Virus record (IMG/VR): IMGVR_UViG_3300025889_000075
Span: 62,001 to 126,000 of that record
From: a virus
DNA length: 64,000 nt
Strand: one strand, 5' to 3'
Shown: positions 25,870 through 33,684 of the stretch, piece after piece
Numbering within the stretch: the stretch's first letter is position 1
Layout: every line of letters starts with the position of its first letter
Translations under genes and position numbers: made by a program
The notes under the pieces: model-generated
Told to the model about the DNA's origin: nothing
Seen by the model: only the letters and a program-made list of their open reading frames with translations
Databases searched by the model: none

Positions 25870-27069
25870 ATGGCAATTAATATAAGAAATTTAATGACAG
25901 TAGTGCAAACGAAGTTAAACGCGACAACTTCGACCACTCCTGCACTTGAATTTAATCGCCTGTCAAAATTAGCAGATACCTTGAATGATTTTACAACTGG
26001 TATTAAAACATATACAGTTGCTGCAAGACCTGTTGCAGATTCTGCCAATCATGGAGAAATTATTTTTAGTTCAGATAGTGGAGCATTTTTTATCTCGGAA
26101 CAACTATCATGGAGAGAATTAGCAGTTGGTGATAGTGCGATTGTTGCTACTCCTACTTATACCTTCCAAGGGAGCACTTCTGGATATACTTCTGGTGGTA
26201 GAACAGCAGCAAGTAACGTTGCACTAAACACTATTGACAAATTTTCTTTTGCTCCAGGTGCTCAGAATGCTACAGACGTAGGTGATTTGACATTAGGTAT
26301 GTATGGTGGCGCTGCAGGTCAATCATCATCTGTATCTGGTTATACTTCTGGTGGATATCCAGGAACTCGATCCAGCGTAATAGATAAATTTCCATTCGCT
26401 TCTGACGGTAACGCAACAGATGTTGGTGATTTAACATCATCAAGATGGTATCTTTCAGGTCAATCTTCTTCTTCTAATGGGTATTCTGCTGGTGGTCCTG
26501 GTTCAAACAATGTTATTGATAAATTCCCATTTTCTTCAGACGCTAACGCTACTGACGTAGGAGATTTGACAGTAGGAAGATACGGATCATCAGGTCAATC
26601 ATCTACGACTCATGGATATGCTTCTGGTGGATTTACTCCTCTCTCAAATGTCATTGATAAATTCCCGTTTTCATCCGACGCTAATGCTACTGACGTTGGC
26701 GATATAACAGTAGCAAGACGTTATACAGCAGGTCAATCATCAACAGATAATGGATATACTTCTGGTGGAGAGCAAAATCCTCTGGCCACGAATACTGCTT
26801 CCAATGTCATAGATAAATTCCCATTTTCATCTGATGCTAACGCTACTGACGTTGGTAATTTAACAATAGCGCGAGCTCATGTTACCGGACAATCCTCGAC
26901 TGTTAATGGATATACTACTGGTGGATGGTTATGGCAGCCATTCCCGACTCCACCAGTTGTCTATAATACAATTGATAGGTTCCCATTCTCTACTACTGCT
27001 AACGCTACTGACATTGGAGATTTAACAATAGCAAGATATAGTGGAAATACAGAGGGACAACAGGTATAA
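25870..27069 (+). CDS. Kelch-like repeat protein, array copy 9 (N-terminal type B)
   Basis: This is a 399-residue paralogue with a type B N-terminal module (LEFNRLSKLADTLNDF...VADSANHGEIIFSSDSGAFFISEQLSWRELA). Six regular repeats open at GYTSGG, GYTSGG, GYSAGG, GYASGG, GYTSGG and GYTTGG. Variable stretches run from 4 residues (GPGSNN) to about 17 (WLWQPFPTPPVVYN region). The FPFSSDANATDVGDLT cores are nearly identical in protein but differ in codons. The C-terminus is EGQQV. Three nucleotides separate it from copy 10. Confidence 0.8.
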   Translation: MAINIRNLMTVVQTKLNATTSTTPALEFNRLSKLADTLNDFTTGIKTYTVAARPVADSANHGEIIFSSDSGAFFISEQLSWRELAVGDSAIVATPTYTFQGSTSGYTSGGRTAASNVALNTIDKFSFAPGAQNATDVGDLTLGMYGGAAGQSSSVSGYTSGGYPGTRSSVIDKFPFASDGNATDVGDLTSSRWYLSGQSSSSNGYSAGGPGSNNVIDKFPFSSDANATDVGDLTVGRYGSSGQSSTTHGYASGGFTPLSNVIDKFPFSSDANATDVGDITVARRYTAGQSSTDNGYTSGGEQNPLATNTASNVIDKFPFSSDANATDVGNLTIARAHVTGQSSTVNGYTTGGWLWQPFPTPPVVYNTIDRFPFSTTANATDIGDLTIARYSGNTEGQQV

Positions 27070-27072
27070 CTT

Positions 27073-28223
27073 ATGGCAATTAATATACAAAAATTACTAG
27101 AAGCGATACAAACAAGTATAGGTAATGCCACACCTGCTACACCCACACGCGAACTCGAAATTCTTACCAAAGGTGCATTTAAGTGGGGCGACAATCAAAT
27201 CACTTCATTTGATTCTGATGGAGAATTTCTTGACTCAGCAACTACTTCGCCATATATGTTAGCATACCATACAGGCCATATATGTTAGCATACCATACAG
27301 GTAAGAAAAACATTTATGCATTTGACAGCGGATCATGGCAATCGATCAGTGGTACTGTTGCTGCTGGATATTCATTCCAAGGTTCTACCAGTGGATATAC
27401 TTCTGGTGGATTGGTACCACCATTCTCTAACGTCATTGACAAATTCCCATTCTCATCTGACGGTAATGCTACTGATGTAGGAGATTTGACAGTAGCAAGA
27501 TCTAATGCAGCAGGTCAATCATCGTCTGCTAGTGGATATACTTCTGGTGGACATCCCTTCCCACTAGACGTAATTGACAAATTCCCATTCTCAGCTGATG
27601 CTAACGCTACTGATGTTGGTGATTTAACAGTAGCAAGACGGTATCTTGCAGGTCAATCTTCTTCTGCTAATGGGTATTCTGCTGGTGGTCCTGGTTCAAA
27701 CGTAATTGACAAATTCCCGTTTTCTTCTGATGCTAATGCTACTGATGTAGGCGATTTGACAGTAGCAAGATATTATTTAGCAGGTCAATCATCTACTGTT
27801 AGCGGATATTCTTCTGGTGGCACTCCACCATACACAAACGTCATTGATAAATTCCCATTTTCTGCTGATGCTAATGCTACTGATGTAGGTGATCTGACAG
27901 TAGCAAGAGGATATGTAACAGGTCAATCATCAACTGTTAGTGGGTATACTTCTGGGGGATTTAGTCCAGCTCAACAATCAAACGTAATTGACAAGTTTTC
28001 ATTCTCAACTGACACTAACGCTACTGACGTTGGGGATTTGACAGTAGCAAGATACAATTTAGCAGGAGGTCAATCATCTACTGCTAGCGGGTATACTTCT
28101 GGAGGTACGACATCCGACGCTACCAACATCATAGATAAATTCCCATTCTCATCTGATGGTAATGCTACGGATGTAGGTGATTTATCAGTAACTAGATATG
28201 GTGGAGCAGGTCAACAGGTATAA
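27073..28223 (+). pseudogene. Kelch-like repeat gene, array copy 10, frameshifted by a 26-bp duplication
   Basis: As read, the frame opened at 27073 stops at 27288, giving 71 residues of a type A N-terminal module. A second frame, open from 27282 to 28223, carries the rest of the module and six regular repeats. A perfect 26-bp tandem duplication (27250-27275 and 27276-27301) causes the break. Removing one unit restores TTSPYMLAYHTGKKNIYAFD, matching copy 12 (TTSPYLMLYHTTDKNIYMWD), and gives an intact 374-residue protein ending AGQQV. Because the two units are identical, the change could be recent and reversible. An internal ATG at 27282 might still allow the propeller part to be made. Confidence 0.85.
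27250..27301 (+). repeat. Perfect 26-bp tandem duplication
   Basis: Two identical 26-bp units, beginning CCATATATG and ending ATACAGG, lie head to tail inside the N-terminal module of array copy 10. Since 26 is not a multiple of three, the reading frame shifts. Loss of one unit by slippage would restore the gene. Confidence 0.95.
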
Positions 28224-28226
28224 GTT

Positions 28227-29384
28227 ATGGCAATTAATATACAGAATTTATTAAATGTTGTTCAGGCGAAGTTAAACGCAACAACGCCAACGACACCTGC
28301 ACTTGAATTTTCTAGATTGTCATCGATATCTGATATGTTAGAAGATCATGGAGCGGCTGTTAAATCTTATCCTGGATTAGCATCATTTCCAACAGCAGAC
28401 TCAGCGAATCATGGTGACATTGCTTACAGTTTAGATAGCGCAACGTATAGAATATCAGAGCAACTTGCTTGGAGAGAAATATCATTAAATGCTGATAGTG
28501 TGATTGCTGCTGCTCCTACTAGCACACAAGCACAAGGTTCTACCAGTGGATATAATTCTGGTGGATTTTTAAATTCCGGCAACTCAAACGTCATCGAAAA
28601 ATTTCCATTCTCTACTGACGCTAATGCTACTGATGTTGGTGATTTGACACTAGGAAGATATAATGCATCAGGTCAATCTTCAACTGCTAGTGGGTATACT
28701 TCTGGTGGATCCAGTCCTGGACTATCACCCTATATTGTCAATAACATTGATAAATTTCCATTCTCTGCTGATGGTAATGCTACCGATGTAGGGGATTTGT
28801 CAGTAACAAGAACTGGAACAGCAGGACAATCTTCAGACGCTAGTGGATATATTTCTGGAGGTAGTTTGCCTGCTGCTTCTAATGTCATTGATAAATTCTC
28901 ATTCTCTTCTGATGGTAATGCAACTGACGTAGGCGATTTAACAGAAGCAAGAATAAAACCATCAGGACAATCATCAACTGTTAGTGGATATAATTCTGGT
29001 GGAACAGGGACTGGCAATATCATAGATAAATTCCCGTTCGCCTCTAATGCTAATGCTACCGATGTTGGTGATATAACGGTAGCGAGAAACTATGCTGTAG
29101 GTCAAAATTCAGACGCTAGTGGTTATACCTCTGGAGGATCCCCAACGTCGAATGTTATCGATAAATTCCCGTTTTCATCCGACGCGAATGCTACTGACGT
29201 AGGAGATTTGACAGTAGCAAGATATACATCAGCAGGTCAATCGTCAACTGCTAGTGGATATACTTCTGGAGGGTATCCATATCAAAACACTATTGATAAA
29301 TTCTCATTCTCTTCTGATGGTAATGCGACTGACGTTGGAGATATGACAGAAGTAAAGGGTTTCGTTATAGGACAACAGGTATAA
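28227..29384 (+). CDS. Kelch-like repeat protein, array copy 11 (N-terminal type B)
   Basis: This is a 385-residue paralogue with a type B N-terminal module (LEFSRLSSISDMLEDH...FPTADSANHGDIAYSLDSATYRISEQLAWREI), nearly the same as copy 7 in its last 40 residues. Six regular repeats open at GYNSGG, GYTSGG, GYISGG, GYNSGG, GYTSGG and GYTSGG. The variable stretches are short to medium (FLNSGNS, SSPGLSPYIVN, SLPAAS, TGTG, SPTS, YPYQ). The C-terminus is IGQQV. It is 3 nt after copy 10. Confidence 0.8.
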   Translation: MAINIQNLLNVVQAKLNATTPTTPALEFSRLSSISDMLEDHGAAVKSYPGLASFPTADSANHGDIAYSLDSATYRISEQLAWREISLNADSVIAAAPTSTQAQGSTSGYNSGGFLNSGNSNVIEKFPFSTDANATDVGDLTLGRYNASGQSSTASGYTSGGSSPGLSPYIVNNIDKFPFSADGNATDVGDLSVTRTGTAGQSSDASGYISGGSLPAASNVIDKFSFSSDGNATDVGDLTEARIKPSGQSSTVSGYNSGGTGTGNIIDKFPFASNANATDVGDITVARNYAVGQNSDASGYTSGGSPTSNVIDKFPFSSDANATDVGDLTVARYTSAGQSSTASGYTSGGYPYQNTIDKFSFSSDGNATDVGDMTEVKGFVIGQQV

Positions 29385-29387
29385 ATT

Positions 29388-30638
29388 ATGGCAATTGATC
29401 TAAAAGAATTATTAAGTGCAGTACAGAGCAAGATTGGTAATCTTACGCCGTCAAGTCCATCGCGTCAAATTGAATTCTTGGCGAAAGCAGCAGTTAGGTC
29501 AGGAGAGAATTTAGTTCGCTCTTACGATTCTGATGGTGAGTTTTTAGATTCTGCGACAACTTCGCCTTATTTAATGCTCTATCATACAACAGATAAAAAT
29601 ATCTACATGTGGGATAGCGATGGTACTTGGAAACCGATTAGCGGCAATGAAGCGTTATTGGTTGGTTTACAAGGGGATTTAGCGGGGTATGCTATAACAG
29701 GAAGAAAAGCCACAAACTCCGACATAGATAATATTGTTGCATTTAGGTTTGCTTCAGGATCAGAAACTATCTATAATCAGGGTCTTAGTGGGGTAAACTC
29801 TTTGCCGGCAGGTGTTGGTATGGGTCATGGTCGTGGTACAATGAGTGAGACTAATGGATATCATTACGGTGGTTATAATCCTCCTTCTCCAATGTCAAGC
29901 ACAATGTATAAATTTCCATTTTCTTCTACTGGTGGACTTTCTGGTTTAAGTAGTATGAGTCCGCATGGAGCATATGCTTGGACTGCAGCTGTTTCAGCAC
30001 AAGGTCCAGGATACGGTTATTATTCAGCTGGGCGAGCATTACCCGCAGGTGCATCAAGCGCAACACATAAATTTCAATTTTCTAATGATACTTCTGCGGC
30101 GACTCCTGTTGGGACTACTAATTTTAGCTCTTATGCTACTGGTCAAACAGATGTCGTAGGCGGGCAGGGTCATATATTTCAATATGATATCATTGGAGGA
30201 TCATCAAGAGATAAATACCCATTTGCCTCTGATGTTAATGCTACTGCTATAACAAGTATTTCGATCTCAAAATATGGTTCTCAAGGATCTACTGGAGACG
30301 CTAGTAATTATTATCAAGCAGGTGGAGTAAACCCAAGCGGAAGTACCATTTACACTGATATTTACAAAATGAATTTCACAAGTGAAGGACCTTCAACAAA
30401 CATCGGCGATTTAACTACTGCAAGATATCAGACTGGAGGTTATTCTTATTCTGGCGGAACTGCTTTTATTGCGGGGGGGAGTTCCGGAACTCCTTCTCCA
30501 AACTATTTAAACCCATTAGCATATACATCAACTATTGAAGGTATTTCTTTTGCTAGTGATACCATCGGTGTTGCTGCTGGTTCTGGAATGTCTGGACCAT
30601 CGCCAGCTCGATCTGGATATGGTTGCGTTCAGGTTTGA
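29388..30638 (+). CDS. Kelch-like repeat protein, array copy 12 (type A, divergent repeats)
   Basis: This is a 416-residue paralogue and the last of the array. The N-terminal module is a clear type A (IDLKELLSAVQSKIGNL...YDSDGEFLDSATTSPY). The six repeats are highly divergent: GYAITG, GYHYGG, GYYSAG, HIFQYDIIGG, YYQAGG and FIAGG, with cores such as MYKFPFSSTGG and RDKYPFASDVNAT. A conserved module thus carries an unrelated-looking propeller, as expected if N-terminal and propeller parts are exchanged. The end is GCVQV. A sigma70-like promoter for the next cassette overlaps its stop. Confidence 0.75.
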   Translation: MAIDLKELLSAVQSKIGNLTPSSPSRQIEFLAKAAVRSGENLVRSYDSDGEFLDSATTSPYLMLYHTTDKNIYMWDSDGTWKPISGNEALLVGLQGDLAGYAITGRKATNSDIDNIVAFRFASGSETIYNQGLSGVNSLPAGVGMGHGRGTMSETNGYHYGGYNPPSPMSSTMYKFPFSSTGGLSGLSSMSPHGAYAWTAAVSAQGPGYGYYSAGRALPAGASSATHKFQFSNDTSAATPVGTTNFSSYATGQTDVVGGQGHIFQYDIIGGSSRDKYPFASDVNATAITSISISKYGSQGSTGDASNYYQAGGVNPSGSTIYTDIYKMNFTSEGPSTNIGDLTTARYQTGGYSYSGGTAFIAGGSSGTPSPNYLNPLAYTSTIEGISFASDTIGVAAGSGMSGPSPARSGYGCVQV

Positions 30639-30663
30639 TTCTCTTTAAAATTTAATATATACT
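30635..30663 (+). promoter_or_regulatory. Sigma70-like promoter
   Basis: TTGATT (30635-30640), a 17-nt spacer and TATACT (30658-30663) lie 25 nt before the ATG of the sulfotransferase-like gene. The same -35 hexamer occurs before the clamp, clamp-loader and hsp20 genes, so this cassette may be expressed early although it sits among late genes. Confidence 0.65.
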
Positions 30664-30688
30664 ATTGTTATTTAATTATTAATTTATT

Positions 30689-31528
30689 ATGAAACAATTA
30701 CATTTTTGCGGTGGACTTCCACGTTCAGGATCAACAGTCTTAATGAATATACTTCAGCAAAACCCTGAAGTATTCACGACCACAACTGATCCTCTTCCGA
30801 TGAATCTTCAACGATATATTCTTCAGAGATTTCGTGTAACTGAAATGTTCCAAGCAATGGACGGTGATCATGCAGATCGTGCGTTGTATGGTATGGCAAT
30901 GGGAGCAATTAATGGTTGGTACAGCGGATTAACAAATAAACCTGTTGTTATCTCTAAGACTCGTTATTGGAATCGTATACATCATTTACTGCCGAATGCA
31001 AAAATATTAATTATGATTCGAGACTTGAGGGACATCGTCGAAAGTTTCAACAAAGTTAATTTAAGATTAAAAGCATTACATTCATACGAAACAGAAGGTA
31101 GCGCGTTATATGCTGCTATGACTGAGATGCAAAAATTTGATTATCATTTCGGCAAAGATAATTCTTTAAGTGCATCATTACAAGAAGAAGTACCAGCAGC
31201 AATGGAATTTTGGATGTATGAGAATAAACAAGACACAATTAAGTTTATTCGTTACGAAGACTTTCTTAAAGATCCTATAGATACAATTAGATCAATCTAT
31301 GCTTTTCTTAATTTAAATTATTACGAACACGACTTAAATAATATTTCACAATCAGAAATGTTTGAACATGATAATGCCTATTTTATGGAGAAAACTGATC
31401 ATCGGACCAAACCCTCCTTTATTAAATGGCAACCACCAAAAAGGTTATTAAGCGAACGTATACATAATCGTATACTTAAAGAATATCAATGGTTTTATGA
31501 AGGATTTTATCCGGAGGAATTAAAATAA
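30689..31528 (+). CDS. Sulfotransferase family protein
   Basis: This 279-residue protein begins with CGGLPRSGSTVLMNIL. PRSGST at residues 11-16 is the 5'-phosphosulfate loop that binds PAPS in sulfotransferases. A second element, LIMIRDLRDIVESFNKV with Arg111 and Ser119, fits the 3'-phosphate-binding site. It should transfer sulfate from PAPS to a hydroxyl or amino group of an unknown acceptor, possibly a glycan or a virion or host surface component. No membrane segment is visible, so it is probably cytosolic. It shares a TAATG overlap with the oxygenase gene, so the two act as a coupled pair under a sigma70-like promoter. Confidence 0.8.
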   Translation: MKQLHFCGGLPRSGSTVLMNILQQNPEVFTTTTDPLPMNLQRYILQRFRVTEMFQAMDGDHADRALYGMAMGAINGWYSGLTNKPVVISKTRYWNRIHHLLPNAKILIMIRDLRDIVESFNKVNLRLKALHSYETEGSALYAAMTEMQKFDYHFGKDNSLSASLQEEVPAAMEFWMYENKQDTIKFIRYEDFLKDPIDTIRSIYAFLNLNYYEHDLNNISQSEMFEHDNAYFMEKTDHRTKPSFIKWQPPKRLLSERIHNRILKEYQWFYEGFYPEELK

Positions 31529-32883
31529 TGGAAATGGCAGCGCAACAACAATATACCGCAGCAGATGCTTTTCGTGATAGGGGATACGTATATTTAAATA
31601 GTACCATCTCTAGAAAAGATTGTGAAGAACTAACGAAGTATATGTTCTCACTTTATGATAAAGGAGTGCTTGAAAAAGACGAGCAATGTCCTCTTTCCGA
31701 TTCAGTTTATGGTGATGAAATCTTTGATGGTATCGCTAGAGAATTAGCAGGTCCGTTGTCGAATCAACTCGGCGTTCAGTTGCTCCCTACCTACACTTAC
31801 GCCAGGATTTATCGCAACGGGGAAATACTAGTGCGTCATAAAGATCGCCCCTCATGCGAGATCTCAGGAACCATGACACTCGGTTTCGATGATGGTTCAG
31901 GACTTTGGCCAATTTATTTCGCTGAGAATGATGACGATCAAATAGGAACTCCTTACGAAATTAATATCGGTGATTTGGTAATGTACCGTGGTTGCGAACT
32001 TCCTCACTGGAGACCGAAATATAAAGGTAAGTGGCAAGTTCAAATCTTTTTCCATTTTGTTGATGCTAATGGTCCACACAAAGATTTTGTCTGGGACGGC
32101 AGGAAGTCAATGGGGAAAAAGAAAACTCCAGATAATATGAGAGAAAAAGGTGAAACTCCTACGCTCGACATGTTTAAGGGTAAGGTCATCAATGATGAAG
32201 TTGATGTTATGCGCGGAAGAAACATTCCTGAAGATATTAAATTCTATCATCTTCCACAATCACAATGGATCACTAATGGTATTATGATTCGAACTTGTGA
32301 TAACGAGTTTCCTGGTGCTTCGTTCTTCAGTAAAAAAGGCGTTCATCCTGAAATGACATTAAGTCTAGAAGAATGTAAACGAGTAATCTCTTATGCCGAT
32401 CAAAAATATGGAATGAAATCTACCGTTGGTTCTGATGAATCAAGAGCATACAATAAGGAAATTCGTGAAGTTGATACATACACTCTGGAGCATACACCAG
32501 AAACTTCTTGGTTGTTTCAGAAAGTAGCAGCTGCCGTGGGTGTAGTAAACGCTGAATACTACCGCTGGAATCTTCTTGGTATTACTCATGCTCTGCAGTT
32601 ACTACATTATAAAGGCGAAGATAAATCTCATTATCAGTGGCATATTGACGCGGGACCAACGAGCAGCGCAACGAGAAAACTATCTCTTTCTATTCCGCTC
32701 AATGATGACTATGAGGGAGGCGATCTTATAATCAATAGCAACGGTGTTATAATGACTGCGCCCAAAGAACTCGGATCTATTTCTTTCTTCCCAAGTTTCA
32801 GTTTGCATAAAGTTGAACCTGTTACTAAAGGTGAGCGCTGGGTAATCGTCGCTTGGATTCATGGACCTGATCGATTTAAATAG
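31528..32883 (+). CDS. Two-domain 2OG-Fe(II) oxygenase
   Basis: This 451-residue protein carries two double-stranded beta-helix oxygenase domains. The first (about 85-180) has His104-x-Asp106 (RHKDRPSCE) and distal His160; a Lys near 168 takes the place usually held by Arg. The second (about 345-450) is of prolyl-4-hydroxylase type, with His372-x-Asp374 (WHIDAGP), distal His427 (SLHKVEPV) and 2OG-binding Arg437. Both sets of metal ligands look intact. The substrate is unknown. Coupling to the sulfotransferase suggests consecutive modification, hydroxylation then sulfation, of one target; that is inference. Confidence 0.8.
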   Translation: MEMAAQQQYTAADAFRDRGYVYLNSTISRKDCEELTKYMFSLYDKGVLEKDEQCPLSDSVYGDEIFDGIARELAGPLSNQLGVQLLPTYTYARIYRNGEILVRHKDRPSCEISGTMTLGFDDGSGLWPIYFAENDDDQIGTPYEINIGDLVMYRGCELPHWRPKYKGKWQVQIFFHFVDANGPHKDFVWDGRKSMGKKKTPDNMREKGETPTLDMFKGKVINDEVDVMRGRNIPEDIKFYHLPQSQWITNGIMIRTCDNEFPGASFFSKKGVHPEMTLSLEECKRVISYADQKYGMKSTVGSDESRAYNKEIREVDTYTLEHTPETSWLFQKVAAAVGVVNAEYYRWNLLGITHALQLLHYKGEDKSHYQWHIDAGPTSSATRKLSLSIPLNDDYEGGDLIINSNGVIMTAPKELGSISFFPSFSLHKVEPVTKGERWVIVAWIHGPDRFK

Positions 32884-32891
32884 CGAATCCT

Positions 32892-32899
32892 TATAAATA
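32892..32899 (+). promoter_or_regulatory. T4-type late promoter box
   Basis: An exact TATAAATA lies between the oxygenase gene and gene 13, 28 nt before the ATG at 32928. It would drive the neck and terminase block. Confidence 0.8.
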
Positions 32900-32927
32900 A
32901 ACAGGAGTCAATTAGGATTATGCTAAA

Positions 32928-33683
32928 ATGCCAGCAATTACAAGTAGAGATACGCTTATTGATTATTGCTTGAGGAAACTTGGCGACCCTGTTATTGAAA
33001 TAAACGTCGATCAGGATCAAATAGAAGATAAAGTAGATGATGCTCTGCAAATGTATCAGGAGTATCATAGCGACGCAACAATTCGTACTTATTTGAAGCA
33101 TCTCGTTACTGCTGATGATGTTTCGAATAAGTACATTCCTATTTCATCAGATATTATTTACGTATCTAAACTATTCCCCGTAACGTCAACCTTTGGATCA
33201 TCAGGCAACTTATTTGATATTCGTTATCAGATGATGTTGAACAACATGGGCGACTTTATTAACTTTGCTGGTGATATTGCTTATCTTTATCAGATGGAGC
33301 AATACCTCAGCATGGTCGATCAAACATTGCACGGCAATCCATTAGTTAGATTTTCTAGAAGACAAAACCGTCTTTATCTCTTTGGAGATTTCGAAGATAA
33401 AGATGTCAAAGCAGGTGACTATTTAATTGCTGAGGTTTATCAAATAGTAAACCCACAATCTCACACCAGCGTTTATAACGACATGTTCATTAAGAACTAT
33501 ACTACTGCGCTAATTAAACAGCAGTGGGGTATTAACATGTCTAAATTTGAAGGTATGCAATTACCTGGAGGAGTAACAGTTAGCGGAAGACAAATGTATG
33601 ATGACGCAACAACTGAGTTAGAAAAACTCGAAGAGAAACTGCGTCTTGAACAAGAATTACCTCCTGACTTTTTTGTAGGTTAA
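32928..33683 (+). CDS. 13: Neck protein gp13
   Basis: This 251-residue protein matches T4-like gp13 in its N-terminal pattern (SRDTLIDYCLRKLGDPVIEINVDQDQIEDKVDDALQMYQEYHSDATIRTYL) and in its position before gp14, gp15 and the terminase. gp13 completes the head-tail neck after packaging and helps join the tail. It is shorter than T4 gp13 (about 309), as is usual in marine relatives. AGGATTATGCTAAA precedes the ATG, and a late promoter is 28 nt upstream. The next gene starts 1 nt after its stop. Confidence 0.85.
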   Translation: MPAITSRDTLIDYCLRKLGDPVIEINVDQDQIEDKVDDALQMYQEYHSDATIRTYLKHLVTADDVSNKYIPISSDIIYVSKLFPVTSTFGSSGNLFDIRYQMMLNNMGDFINFAGDIAYLYQMEQYLSMVDQTLHGNPLVRFSRRQNRLYLFGDFEDKDVKAGDYLIAEVYQIVNPQSHTSVYNDMFIKNYTTALIKQQWGINMSKFEGMQLPGGVTVSGRQMYDDATTELEKLEEKLRLEQELPPDFFVG

Positions 33684-33684
33684 A

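Larger units (their letters stand above)
16801..30638 (+). repeat. Tandem array of twelve kelch-like paralogous genes
   Basis: Twelve genes in one orientation start at 16801, 18174, 19424, 20630, 21829, 23092, 23419, 24721, 25870, 27073, 28227 and 29388. They encode related proteins, with gaps mostly of 2-12 nt. Each has an N-terminal module of about 90-100 residues. Eleven also carry six repeats of about 45-60 residues of the form GYxSGG-(variable)-IDKFPFSSDxNATDVGDLTxAR-x-GQSS. The copy at 23092 has only the N-terminal module, and the copy at 27073 is frameshifted. Many borders share the sequence CAGGTATAA then ATGGCAAT. A thirteenth paralogue is at 45629. Confidence 0.9.

Noticed and set aside
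16801-30638. Diversity-generating retroelement
   Set aside because: No reverse transcriptase, template repeat or IMH-like site was seen in the window, and differences between repeats are not restricted to adenines. Recombination is the simpler explanation.
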